In this document: in pieces, positions 23,675 to 31,526 of the stretch
Layout: the number at the start of each line of letters is the position of its first letter
Position numbering within the stretch: the first letter of the stretch is position 1
Assembly (NCBI RefSeq): GCF_024172095.1
Contig: NZ_JAMZDX010000004.1
Coordinates: 248,001 to 312,000, forward strand
Direction: 5' to 3'
DNA from: Kitasatospora cinereorecta
Lineage (GTDB): Bacteria > Actinomycetota > Actinomycetes > Streptomycetales > Streptomycetaceae
DNA: 64,000 bases
Position numbers and translations under genes: made by a program
Notes under the pieces: model-generated
Databases searched by the model: none
What the model was told of the DNA's origin: nothing
The model's input: the letters and a program-made list of their open reading frames with translations, nothing else

Positions 23675-24556
23675 GTGGCGCAACACGAACAGCAACCCGA
23701 ACAGCGACCGGAGCCGCAGGCCGAGCCGCGGACCGAGGGCGTGGGACCGTTCACCACCCGGGCCACCTGGCGCCTGCCCGACGGCGGCACGGCGGTCTGG
23801 GAGTCGCGCAAGGCCCGGCGGCGGGCGCTCCTCGCCGTACGGGCCCCGACCACGTCCACCGCCCCGGCCGCGCCCGCTGCCGCCGACCCGGTCGCCGTCG
23901 CCCGGCTCGGCCGGCTCAACGCCATTGCCGCCACCGCGTTCGTCATCGGCGGCGCGCTCTTCGCGGCGGGCGCCGGGGTCGCCCAGTTCGGCTCGGGCGA
24001 CGCCACCACGTGTGCCTCGATCTACTTCGCCGGCGGCCTGTTCTTCAACACCGGCGGCTACACCTCGCTGCTCCAGACGGTCAACGCGCCCCGCCACGTG
24101 GTCGGCACCGCTGCCCTGGTCACCCGCCGCTGGCGGTGGTGGAGCTACGAGCCGCACCGGCTGGACTGGCTGGGCGCCTTCCTGCTGTTCTGCGGCACCG
24201 TCGTCTTCGGGGTGAACCTGCTGGACTCCTTCCTCCAGGGCCTGAACGTCCAGCAGGTCAACCGGCTGATCTGGGTGCCCGATGTGATCGGCTGCATCCT
24301 CTTCCTGACGTCCGGCCACCTGGCCGTGCTGGAGGTCTGCCACGGACGGCCGCGGATCATCGCCCGCGACCTCGGCTGGTGGATCGTCGCGGTGAACCAG
24401 CTCGGCTCGGTGCTGTTCATGGTCTCGGCCCTCGCCGCGTACACCCGCCCCGCCACCGGCAGCCTGGTCAACGTCGACATCGCCAACTGGGGCACGCTCA
24501 CCGGCGCCCTGTGCTTCTCGGTCGGCGGCGTGCTCCAGTACTTCGAACGCCCCTGA
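23675..24556 (+). CDS. Polytopic membrane protein (YrhK-like region)
   Basis: A 293-residue integral membrane protein. The first ~70 residues are polar (QQPEQRPEPQAEPRTEG...). At least five hydrophobic segments follow: AIAATAFVIGGALFAAGAGVAQF, ASIYFAGGLFFNTGGYTSLL, WLGAFLLFCGTVVFGVNLL, DVIGCILFLTSGHLAVLEV, and the last two around WWIVAVNQLGSVLFMVSALAAY and LTGALCFSVGGVLQYF. The LNAI...FxIGxxLF pattern resembles YrhK-type domains, with low certainty. GTG at 23675 lies six bases after TACCCT with no ribosome binding site, so the transcript may be leaderless. Function unknown. Confidence 0.75.
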   Translation: MAQHEQQPEQRPEPQAEPRTEGVGPFTTRATWRLPDGGTAVWESRKARRRALLAVRAPTTSTAPAAPAAADPVAVARLGRLNAIAATAFVIGGALFAAGAGVAQFGSGDATTCASIYFAGGLFFNTGGYTSLLQTVNAPRHVVGTAALVTRRWRWWSYEPHRLDWLGAFLLFCGTVVFGVNLLDSFLQGLNVQQVNRLIWVPDVIGCILFLTSGHLAVLEVCHGRPRIIARDLGWWIVAVNQLGSVLFMVSALAAYTRPATGSLVNVDIANWGTLTGALCFSVGGVLQYFERP

Positions 24557-24564
24557 AGCCCCTG

Positions 24565-24596
24565 CCCCCGACCCCCTGAGCCCCCGACCCCCTGAG
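24565..24596. repeat. 16-bp tandem duplication in intergenic DNA
   Basis: CCCCCGACCCCCTGAG occurs twice head to tail (24565-24580, 24581-24596), directly after the stop of the membrane protein gene. It has no coding role that I can see. Confidence 0.8.
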
Positions 24597-24662
24597 CCCC
24601 GCCCGCTCGCAGCGCCCGAAACCCGGGTGACCGCCACCCGGCCGCGCTGGCATGCTGGCCGT

Positions 24663-25457
24663 GTGGACAAGCCCGAGATCCGGATCGACTTCCCCTCCTC
24701 CCTGCACACCTTCGTCGGCGCCCGCCGCCGGGCCGGCTCGACGGCCGTGCAGGTCGACGGCACCTCGACCCTCGGCCATGTGGTGGAGTCCCTGGGCGTG
24801 CCGCTCACCGAGGTCGGCGGACTGACCGTGGACGGCGCACCCGCCGACGCCTCCCATCTGCCGGCGCACGGCCAGCACGTGTCCGTCCTCGCCGTGGCCC
24901 GGCCGCAGCACCTCGACGGCCCGCTGCGGTTCCTGCTCGACGTCCACCTCGGCACCCTGGCCCGCCGGCTGCGCCTGCTCGGCGTCGACGCCGCGTACGA
25001 GAGCGTGGACATCGGGGACGCCGCGCTGGCCGCCCGGTCGGCCGCCGAGCAGCGGGTGATGCTCTCCCGCGACCGCGGGCTGCTCCACCGCCGCGAACTC
25101 TGGGCCGGCGCGTACGTCTACAGCCACCGTCCCGAGGAGCAACTGCAGGACGTGCTCTCCCGGTTCGCGCCCCCGCTCGAGCCGTGGACGCGCTGCACCG
25201 CCTGCAACGGCGTCCTGCGCGAGGCCGCCAAGACCACAGTCCGCCGGCACCTCGAGGACGGCACCGAGCGCTCCTACGACGTGTTCGCCCAGTGCACCGC
25301 CTGCGAGCAGGTCTACTGGCGCGGCGCCCACCACGCCCGGCTGAGCGCCATCGTGGCCGAGGCGGTGGAGCGGTACGGCGGCCCGCGGACGGCGCCGGTC
25401 GGCCCGCTCAACACCAGCATCGCCCCGCAGCGCGACACACCGGCCACCGCGCGCTGA
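24663..25457 (+). CDS. Mut7-C domain protein with N-terminal ubiquitin-like domain
   Basis: A 264-residue two-domain protein. Residues ~5-80 form the Mut7-C-type ubiquitin-like domain (IRIDFPSSLHTFVGARRRAG, LGVPLTEVGGLTVDG). Residues ~85-240 form the Mut7-C PIN-like RNase domain: RFLLDVHLGTLARRLRLLGVDAAYE with the first acidic site, then RVMLSRDRGLL with the second, followed by a zinc ribbon with two pairs of cysteines (CTACNG and CTACEQVYWRG). These proteins are predicted RNases, possibly for structured or modified RNA. GTG at 24663 lies six bases after CATGCT and lacks a ribosome binding site. Confidence 0.9.
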   Translation: MDKPEIRIDFPSSLHTFVGARRRAGSTAVQVDGTSTLGHVVESLGVPLTEVGGLTVDGAPADASHLPAHGQHVSVLAVARPQHLDGPLRFLLDVHLGTLARRLRLLGVDAAYESVDIGDAALAARSAAEQRVMLSRDRGLLHRRELWAGAYVYSHRPEEQLQDVLSRFAPPLEPWTRCTACNGVLREAAKTTVRRHLEDGTERSYDVFAQCTACEQVYWRGAHHARLSAIVAEAVERYGGPRTAPVGPLNTSIAPQRDTPATAR

Positions 25458-25491
25458 CCGGACGGCCCGGGCCTGCGCGGCCCACACCCCC

Positions 25492-25520
25492 TTGCGAAAT
25501 GCGTCCACTGGACGCATGAT
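25492..25520 (+). promoter_or_regulatory. Promoter with embedded 19-bp operator before TetR-hydrolase operon
   Basis: -35 TTGCGA (25492-25497) and -10 CATGAT (25515-25520) are 17 bp apart. Between and overlapping them lies the perfect palindrome ATGCGTCC-ACT-GGACGCAT (25499-25517). A repressor bound there would block RNA polymerase directly. The predicted leader contains the ribosome binding site GAGGGAGGAC. Confidence 0.8.
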
Positions 25521-25558
25521 GGGCGCCTCCAGGCCCACGACCGTCGAGGGAGGACACG

Positions 25559-26278
25559 GTGACGGACCCGACCACCGTGCCCCCGGTCCCCGGCTCGGCC
25601 GCGTGGTGGCGGCAGCGGTACGGGGAACGGTCGCGTCGGCGCCCCCGCGTCGGTGGGCTCACCCTGGCGGCCATCACCGACGCCGCGCTCGCGATCGCCG
25701 ACCACGACGGCCTCGACGCGCTCACCATGCGCCGGCTCGCCGAACGCCTCGGCACCCGGCACACCTCGCTCTACCGGCACGTCGCGAGCCGCGAGGAACT
25801 CCTGGTCGAACTGGTCGACCGGGTCCTCGCCGAGGTACGGCTCCCGGTCGACGGCCCCGACTGGCGCACCGCGACCGAGGCCGGCGCCCGCGAGTTCCGC
25901 CGCGTGCTGCGGCACCACCCGGCCGTGGCACCGCTGTTCGTCGCCGGACAGCTGCTCGGCCCGCACGCGCTCCGGGCCCGCGAGCAGGGCCTCGGCCTGC
26001 TGATCCGCTCCGGCTGGACCCCGGAGTCGGCGGTGCACGCCTACCTCACCGTGATGCACTTCGTCATCGGCGCCGCCCAGCTCGACGCCGGCGGCGCAGC
26101 CCGCACCGCCGCCGAACGCATGGCCATGGCCGCACTGTTCGCGAGCCTGCCCGCCGACACCCACCCGGTCGTCCGCGCCCACGCGGAGCTGCTCAACGCC
26201 CCCGACAGCGACCAGGAATTCGACTTCGGCCTCCAGGCGCTCCTGGACGGCCTCGATCGGCGCCGGGAGGCCCCGTGA
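25559..26278 (+). CDS. TetR family transcriptional regulator with C-terminal TetR_C-type domain
   Basis: A 239-residue regulator. After WWRQRYGERSRRRPRVGG the HTH is LTLAAITDAALAIADHDGLDALTMRRLAERLGTRHTSLYRHVASREELLVELVDRVLAEV (residues ~32-90). The rest matches the longer TetR_C class with tetracycline-repressor-like helices (LRHHPAVAPLFVAGQLLGPHALRAREQGLGLL). GTG at 25559 follows GGAGGACAC. Its stop overlaps the GTG of the next gene (GTGA), so it is the first gene of a TetR-hydrolase operon controlled by the promoter-embedded palindrome at 25499-25517. Confidence 0.92.
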   Translation: MTDPTTVPPVPGSAAWWRQRYGERSRRRPRVGGLTLAAITDAALAIADHDGLDALTMRRLAERLGTRHTSLYRHVASREELLVELVDRVLAEVRLPVDGPDWRTATEAGAREFRRVLRHHPAVAPLFVAGQLLGPHALRAREQGLGLLIRSGWTPESAVHAYLTVMHFVIGAAQLDAGGAARTAAERMAMAALFASLPADTHPVVRAHAELLNAPDSDQEFDFGLQALLDGLDRRREAP

Positions 26279-27171
26279 ACCCCCCGACCGACACCGCCGC
26301 CCTGCCGCCCCTGGCCGAGTGGACCGCCGGCGGCCGACGCCTGCGCGTCCCCGCGCGCGGCCGCGAGCACTCTCTCTTCGTCCGACAGGACGGGCCCGCC
26401 GACGGCCGGCCGGTCACCCTCGTCCACGGCTTCCCCACCTCCTCCCACGACTGGGCCGCCGTGGTCCCCGCCCTCGCCGCCGACGGCTGCCGGGTCACCA
26501 CCCTCGACCTGCTCGGCTTCGGCGAGAGCGACAAGCCGCGCCGCCACCCGTACTCGCTGCTCGAACAGGCCGACCTGGTCCAGGCCGTGTGGCAGCGGCT
26601 CGACATCGGCGACACCGCCCTGGTCGCCCACGACTACGGCGTCAGCGTCGCCCAGGAGCTGCTCGCCCGCGACCCCGCCCGGATCACCCGAATGGCCTGG
26701 CTCAACGGCGGCCTCTACGCCGATCTGCACCGGCCCGTCCTCGCCCAGCGCCTGCTGCACGGACCGCTCGGACCCCTGCTCGTCCGGGCCATGAACGAGC
26801 GCCGGTTCCGGGCCTCGATGCGACGCGTCCTGGGCCGCCCGGTCCCCGACCGCGTCCTGCACGACATGTGGCTCGCCGTCGCCCGCGACAACGGCCACCT
26901 GCTGGCGCCGCTGCTGCTGCACTACATCGACGAACGCCGCACCCACGGCCCGCGGTGGAACACCGCCCAGGAGACCCACCCCGGCCCCACCCTCTACCTC
27001 TGGGGCCCCGCCGACCCGATCAGCGGCGCCCACGTCCTCGCCCGGATCCGCACCCGCGCACCCCACGCCACCGTCACCGAACTCGCCGGCCCACCCCCCA
27101 CCGGCCACTACCCGCAGGTCGAGAACCCGCACGAGGTCGCCGCCGCCCTCACCGCCTTCCTCCGCCCCTGA
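26275..27171 (+). CDS. Alpha/beta hydrolase with Asp nucleophile (haloalkane dehalogenase / epoxide hydrolase type)
   Basis: A 298-residue alpha/beta hydrolase. The oxyanion region is VTLVHGFPTSSHDW, followed by TTLDLLGFGESDKPRRHPYSL, and the nucleophile elbow is ALVAHDYGVSVAQE, where an Asp replaces Ser. Asp at this place is typical of haloalkane dehalogenases and epoxide hydrolases rather than esterases. The acid and base are in LYLWGPADPISG and TGHYPQVENP. It overlaps the TetR gene by GTGA, so it is the regulated target of that repressor. The ligand and substrate may be related halogenated or epoxidised compounds (inference). Confidence 0.88.
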   Translation: MNPPTDTAALPPLAEWTAGGRRLRVPARGREHSLFVRQDGPADGRPVTLVHGFPTSSHDWAAVVPALAADGCRVTTLDLLGFGESDKPRRHPYSLLEQADLVQAVWQRLDIGDTALVAHDYGVSVAQELLARDPARITRMAWLNGGLYADLHRPVLAQRLLHGPLGPLLVRAMNERRFRASMRRVLGRPVPDRVLHDMWLAVARDNGHLLAPLLLHYIDERRTHGPRWNTAQETHPGPTLYLWGPADPISGAHVLARIRTRAPHATVTELAGPPPTGHYPQVENPHEVAAALTAFLRP

Positions 27172-27256
27172 CAGCCCGACCCCCTGACACCCCCTCACCT
27201 GCTCGCCCGCGGAAATTCGGTGGCTCGGCCCGGGCCGGCCGTGCGACGGTCGGATC

Positions 27257-28072
27257 ATGCAGAACCCGGTCGAATCGCCAGCGTCCTTCGTGTCCGTCGC
27301 ATCCCCCGACGGGACCGCCCTCACCTGTCGGCGCATCGGATCCGGGCCGCCGGTCGTGATGGTCCACGGCTCCGGCGGCGGGCTGCACTCCTGGCAGCCG
27401 GTCGCCGACCGGCTGGCCGACCGGTTCGAACTCTGGACGCCCGCCCGCCGCGGCTACGCCCCCAGCGGACCGGGCCGCTCGCCGAAGCGCTTCGCCGACG
27501 AGGTGGGCGACCTCGCGGCACTGATCGACCTGATCGGCCGGCCCGTCCACCTGGTCGGCATGTCCTACGGCGCCACCGTCGCCCTGCACGCCGCGGCGGC
27601 CGGACTCCCGGTCCGCTCCCTGGTCCTCTGGGAGCCGCCGCTCTACGCGGCGGGCGAGGAACTCACCCCCGTCCTGGCCCGGTACGAGGAGCTGACCGCC
27701 CGCGGCGACCGGCGGCAGGCCGGCCTCCTCCTGGCGGCGGAGGTCGCCCGCGTTCCGGCCGCCCTGCTCGCCCTCATGGACGCGGGCGAGCCCGCCGACG
27801 AGGAACCCGACGACTCCTACGGCTGGTGCCGCGACCTCGAATCGATGGCCGCGGACACCACGGACCTTCATCGGTGGTCCGCCGTCACCGTGCCGACCCT
27901 GGTCATGGGAGGCGCGGACACCTGGCAGCCGATGCCGCAGACCCTCGACCGGCTCGCCGACGCCCTCCCCCACGTCACCCGCACGACGTTCCCGGACCAA
28001 CTGCACTTCGCACCCTCGCTGATCCCGGACGCCGTCGCAGCCGAGATCGCCCGCTTCCTGCCCGGCCCCTGA
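27257..28072 (+). CDS. Alpha/beta hydrolase with Ser nucleophile
   Basis: A 271-residue alpha/beta hydrolase. VVMVHGSGGGLHSW is the oxyanion loop, WTPARRGYAPSGPG the following strand, and HLVGMSYGATVALHAAA the G-x-S-x-G elbow with Ser nucleophile. The histidine is near FPDQLHFAPSL close to the C-terminus. Substrate is unknown. It follows the Asp-type hydrolase by 85 bp on the same strand and may be part of the same transcription unit, but a separate promoter is possible. Confidence 0.88.
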   Translation: MQNPVESPASFVSVASPDGTALTCRRIGSGPPVVMVHGSGGGLHSWQPVADRLADRFELWTPARRGYAPSGPGRSPKRFADEVGDLAALIDLIGRPVHLVGMSYGATVALHAAAAGLPVRSLVLWEPPLYAAGEELTPVLARYEELTARGDRRQAGLLLAAEVARVPAALLALMDAGEPADEEPDDSYGWCRDLESMAADTTDLHRWSAVTVPTLVMGGADTWQPMPQTLDRLADALPHVTRTTFPDQLHFAPSLIPDAVAAEIARFLPGP

Positions 28073-28108
28073 CACCACCGAGCGGCGGCCGCGCCTGCCG
28101 GTCCCGGC

Positions 28109-28123
28109 GTGACGGTCCGTCAC
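28109..28123. promoter_or_regulatory. 15-bp perfect palindrome upstream of MFS gene
   Basis: GTGACGG-T-CCGTCAC is a perfect inverted repeat 54 bp before the DHA2 exporter start codon. It is a plausible operator; no adjacent regulator gene was found on this side. Confidence 0.55.
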
Positions 28124-28177
28124 CCGGCGGGACGGGCCGGAGTGCGGCGCCGCTCACCCTCCGCGATCGTGGTCGCT

Positions 28178-29815
28178 GTGAACACCCACACCGGCTCCAC
28201 CCCCTCCGGCCGCGGCGGCGTCGACGCGAAGGCGCGCGGGAACGAACGGCTCGCCCTGGCCGCGATGATGTTCGCGGTCGCGATGACCTTCATCGACCAG
28301 ACCATCGTCTCCATCGCCGCACCGAACATCACCCAGGAGCTGCACCTCACCTCCTCCGGCATGCGCTGGGTGGTGAACGCCTACCTGCTCGCCCTCGCGG
28401 CGTTCTTCGCGCTCGGCGGGCGCCTGTCCGACCTGCTCGGACACCGGCGGATGGTGCTGATCGGCACCGTGGTGTTCGTGGTCTCCTCGGCGATGTGCGG
28501 CCTGGTGCCGTCCGGCAGCGCCGCGCTGACCTGGCTGATCGCCTTCCGCGCCCTCCAGGGGCTGGGGGCCGCCCTGCTCTTCCCCGCCGCGCTCGCCGTG
28601 GTGATCACGGTGTTCCCGGTGGAGCGGCGCGGCTCCGCCCTCGCCCTGTTCTTCGGCCTCTCCGGCGCCCTCACCGCGCTCGGACCGCTGCTCGGCGGCT
28701 GGCTCACCGAGTGGACCTGGCGGGCCATCTTCTGGGTGAACGTCCCGGTGGCCGTGATCGCGGTCGTCCTCACCCTGCTCGCCCGCATCCGCGACGTCCC
28801 CCGCCGCGAACCGCTCGACGTGACCGGCGCCGTCCTCGTCGCCGGCGGCATGGCCCTCAGCGTCCTCGGCCTCCAGCAGGTGCCCTCCTGGGGCTGGACC
28901 GGCCCCGCCACCTGGGTCTGCATCGTCGGCGGCGCGGCGATCCTGGTCGTCTTCGGCCGGTACGAGCTGCGCCGGCGCCACCCGCTGGTGAAACTGCGGG
29001 TGTTCGCCGACCGGGCGTTCGCCGCCGACAACGCCGTGCTGTTCTTCGCGATGCTCGCCTTCGTCCCGGTGTTCTTCTTCGCCTCCGTGTACGCCCAGGT
29101 CTGCCTCAGCTCCTCGCCCAACCAGGCCGCGCTGTACCTTCTGTACTTCTTCGCCGGGTTCGCCGTCGCCTCCCAGTGGGGCGGCCGCATCCTCGACCGG
29201 AAGGGCGCCCGGCCCGCGATGAAGCTCGGCTCGGTCGTCGGCTGCGTCGGCTTCGCCCTGTGGGCCGGGAAGCTCACCGACCTGTCGATCCACGACCAGT
29301 GGCCGTACGCGGCCCTGGCCGGCGCCGGCATCGGCTTCCTCCTCGCCCCGGCCTCCACCGACGCCGCCAACCGGGCGATCGACGCCTCCTACGGCGAGGT
29401 CACCGGTATCACCCAGACCGTCCGCAACTACTCCGCGGCCCTCGGCATGGCGGTCTTCGGCACCCTCCTCACCCGGGTCACCGTCGACCGCGTCACCGAC
29501 ACCCTCCAGGCCAAGGGACTGCCCTCCGCCCAGGCCCACTCCGTCGCCGAGAACGTCGCCCAGTCCATCACCGGCCAGGGCGACGGCAGCGCCCCGACCG
29601 GCAGCGGGCCCGTCGCCACCGCCATCCGGGGCTCCCTCCAGGACATCCAGATGGACTTCGCCCAGGCCAACCAGGTCGTCTTCTACGGCATGGCCGTCGC
29701 CCTCGGCCTCGCCTTCCTCTGCTCCCTCACCCACCCCGGCACCCGCGTCACCGCCACCACCCCCGAGACCGTCACCAAGGAACCCCAGCCCGACCGCCCC
29801 ACCAGCGCCCCCTGA
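28178..29815 (+). CDS. MFS transporter, DHA2 (14-TM drug:H+ antiporter) family
   Basis: A 545-residue exporter of the DHA2 family. The TM1 motif FIDQTIVSIAAPNI, RALQGLGAALLFPAALAVVITVFP, and motif C GLSGALTALGPLLGGWLTEWTWRAIFWVNVPVAVIAVV are clear, and hydrophobic segments extend through ~500 residues, consistent with 14 membrane helices. Such pumps export drugs, dyes or metabolites using the proton gradient. GTG at 28178 is used; the frame is open further upstream (28109) but lacks a clear ribosome binding site there. The palindrome at 28109-28123 suggests repressor control. Confidence 0.93.
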   Translation: MNTHTGSTPSGRGGVDAKARGNERLALAAMMFAVAMTFIDQTIVSIAAPNITQELHLTSSGMRWVVNAYLLALAAFFALGGRLSDLLGHRRMVLIGTVVFVVSSAMCGLVPSGSAALTWLIAFRALQGLGAALLFPAALAVVITVFPVERRGSALALFFGLSGALTALGPLLGGWLTEWTWRAIFWVNVPVAVIAVVLTLLARIRDVPRREPLDVTGAVLVAGGMALSVLGLQQVPSWGWTGPATWVCIVGGAAILVVFGRYELRRRHPLVKLRVFADRAFAADNAVLFFAMLAFVPVFFFASVYAQVCLSSSPNQAALYLLYFFAGFAVASQWGGRILDRKGARPAMKLGSVVGCVGFALWAGKLTDLSIHDQWPYAALAGAGIGFLLAPASTDAANRAIDASYGEVTGITQTVRNYSAALGMAVFGTLLTRVTVDRVTDTLQAKGLPSAQAHSVAENVAQSITGQGDGSAPTGSGPVATAIRGSLQDIQMDFAQANQVVFYGMAVALGLAFLCSLTHPGTRVTATTPETVTKEPQPDRPTSAP

Positions 29816-29834
29816 AGGCCGGGCGGGACGGCGG

Positions 29835-30281
29835 TCAGCCGGAGTGTTCCAGCAGTTCCTTCAGCTTCTGTTCGTTCCTCGGCATCTCCTTGCGCGCGGA
29901 CGGCCTGACCACCAGCGGGACGAGGACGTGGCCCATCCCGTGGGCCTCGAAGTCGAGGGTGAGGGTCACCAGGGACCGGGTCCCGCCGCCCATCGGTTCG
30001 ACGGTGGCGCGGACGTCGCCGCGGACCGGTCCGTCGATGCCGTGCATCCGCCAGCTGCGGGGCGGGTCGAACTCGGTGACCTCCGAGACCATCGGCATGT
30101 CCCGGCCGCGGAACCGGCGGGTGACCGCCACCCGGGAGCCGACGTGGAGCGGGGCGTCGTCGAGCGGCCTGGCGGCCACTGCGCTCTCCTGCCACTCGGT
30201 GATGTGCGAGGGGTCGGTGAGGTAGGCGAAGACCTCCTCGGGCGGGCGCGCGATGTCGATGCTCTCCTTGATCGCGGCCAT
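29835..30281 (-). CDS. SRPBCC family protein (polyketide cyclase/dehydrase-like)
   Basis: A 148-residue START-like protein. MAAIKESIDIARPPEEVFAYLTDPSHITEWQESAV is the standard SRPBCC opening with helix-grip residues, and FRGRDMPMVSEVTEFDPPRSWRMHGIDG continues the beta-sheet; SLVTLTLDFEAHGMGHVLVPL closes it. Members bind hydrophobic ligands. The ATG is preceded by AAAGGGGG. It lies 12 bp after the stop of the ECF41 sigma factor on the same strand, so it is probably the third gene of that operon. Confidence 0.88.
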   Translation of the reverse strand: MAAIKESIDIARPPEEVFAYLTDPSHITEWQESAVAARPLDDAPLHVGSRVAVTRRFRGRDMPMVSEVTEFDPPRSWRMHGIDGPVRGDVRATVEPMGGGTRSLVTLTLDFEAHGMGHVLVPLVVRPSARKEMPRNEQKLKELLEHSG

Positions 30282-30293
30282 GGCTGCCCCCTT

Positions 30294-31526
30294 TCACGGT
30301 GCTGTCACCCCCAGCCTGCCACCAAAGGCCTGTCTGACCATTCCCGTCGGATCAGCGGGCGGCGTTGATGGGCCCCTCCTGCCCGCTGGCGGGCAAGGAG
30401 GGAGCGTGGCTCGGCGGTGCGGAGGAGGGAGTCCATGCGGTGGGGGCACCTCCCGGCCGAAGGCTGGGGGCCATCGGCGACCGACGACAAGCCGGCAAGG
30501 TGCGTGCTCCGGCGGCGGCCGCCCGGCGGGAATGGTCAGACAGGCCTCAGGCCCGGCGCCGTCTCCCCCGCCGGCCCGGCCCCGTCCCGGAGAACGTCCG
30601 GCCGGCAGGTCCGCCGCGCGGGCGAGCGCCCAGGCGTCCGCCACCGGGCCCATGTGCCCGAGCTTGTCGGGGTCGGCCACCGAGCGGATCGCCCGGATCC
30701 GCCCGTCCAGCACGTCCAGCGCCCAGGTGTTGAGCACCCGCCCCTCCGGGGCGCGGAACACCGCGCCGGGCTGGCCGTTCACCTCGCACACCTCCCAGCC
30801 CACGCCCGCCCTGGCGAGGCGCCCGCGGTACCAGACCAGCACCCCGGCCACGGCGTCCGCGCCGGCCACGGCCCGGCCCAGCTGCGGCGCCTTGCCGCCG
30901 CTGTCGCCGACCAGCGACACGTCGGCGGCCAGCAGTTCCCGCAAGTCCTCGACCGCGCCCTCGTGCAGCGCCGCGAAGAACCGCTCGGCGAGTTGCTCGC
31001 GCTCGTGGCGGTCGGCCTCGAACCGCGGCCGGCCGGCGTCCATGTGACGGCGCGCCCGTACCGCGAGCTGGCGGCACGCCGCCTCCGAGCGGCCCACCGC
31101 CGTCGCGATCTCCGGGAACCCGAACGCGAACACCTCGCGCAGCACGAACACCGCCCGCTCCAGCGGGCTGAGCCGCTCCAGCAGCAGCAGTGCCGCCGTC
31201 GACAGCGACTCGGCCAGTTCCGCCGACCGCTCCGGGTCCTGGTACGGGTCGGCCAGCAGCGGCTCCGGGAGCCACGGCCCCACGTACTCCTCCCGCCGGA
31301 CCCGGGCCGACCGCAGCACGTCGATCGCGATCCGGGTGACCGTCGCCGACAGGTACGCGCGGGTGGAGACGGGCGTGGTCGCCGAGAGCCGATAGCGCAG
31401 CCAGGTCTCCTGCACCGCGTCCTCCGCCTCGCTCACGCTGCCGAGGATCCGGTAGGCGATGGAGAACAGCAGCGGCCGCAGCTCCTCGAACTCCTGCGCC
31501 TCCTGCGCCTCCTCCGTCCGCCTCAC
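30294..31526 (-). CDS. ECF41-type sigma factor with fused SnoaL-like domain and 74-residue inserted element sequence
   Basis: A 410-residue ECF sigma factor. Sigma region 2 is at ~10-80 (FSIAYRILGSVSEAEDAVQETWLRYR) and region 4 at ~115-165 (LSPLERAVFVLREVFAFGFPEIATAVGRSEAACRQLAVRARRHM). A SnoaL-like domain lies at ~175-295. Three family-specific motifs are present: WLPEP (85-89), DSGGK (208-212, the DGGGR/K position) and DPDKL (285-289). In this family the fused domain controls the activity of the sigma factor. GTG at 31526 overlaps the epimerase stop (GTGA). Residues 327-400 come from a 222-bp inverted-repeat element inserted in frame; without it the protein would be ~336 residues. It is probably autoregulated via the promoter at 32499-32525. 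Confidence 0.92.
   Translation of the reverse strand: MRRTEEAQEAQEFEELRPLLFSIAYRILGSVSEAEDAVQETWLRYRLSATTPVSTRAYLSATVTRIAIDVLRSARVRREEYVGPWLPEPLLADPYQDPERSAELAESLSTAALLLLERLSPLERAVFVLREVFAFGFPEIATAVGRSEAACRQLAVRARRHMDAGRPRFEADRHEREQLAERFFAALHEGAVEDLRELLAADVSLVGDSGGKAPQLGRAVAGADAVAGVLVWYRGRLARAGVGWEVCEVNGQPGAVFRAPEGRVLNTWALDVLDGRIRAIRSVADPDKLGHMGPVADAWALARAADLPAGRSPGRGRAGGGDGAGPEACLTIPAGRPPPEHAPCRLVVGRRWPPAFGREVPPPHGLPPPHRRATLPPCPPAGRRGPSTPPADPTGMVRQAFGGRLGVTAP
30326..30547. mobile_element. 222-bp MITE-like element with 21-bp perfect terminal inverted repeats
   Basis: The left end (30326-30346, starting AGGCCTGTCTGACC) and the right end (30527-30547) are perfect 21-bp inverted repeats. Internal hairpins are also present: 30375-30385 with 30390-30401 (one bulge), and a GGGGGCACCTCCC-type motif around 30441-30470. 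No transposase is encoded. No clear target-site duplication is visible, although the ends are themselves AGGCCT palindromes. It sits inside the 3' part of the sigma gene and its length, 74 codons, preserves the reading frame. Non-autonomous transposon is the best reading; I saw no second copy in the window. Confidence 0.8.
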
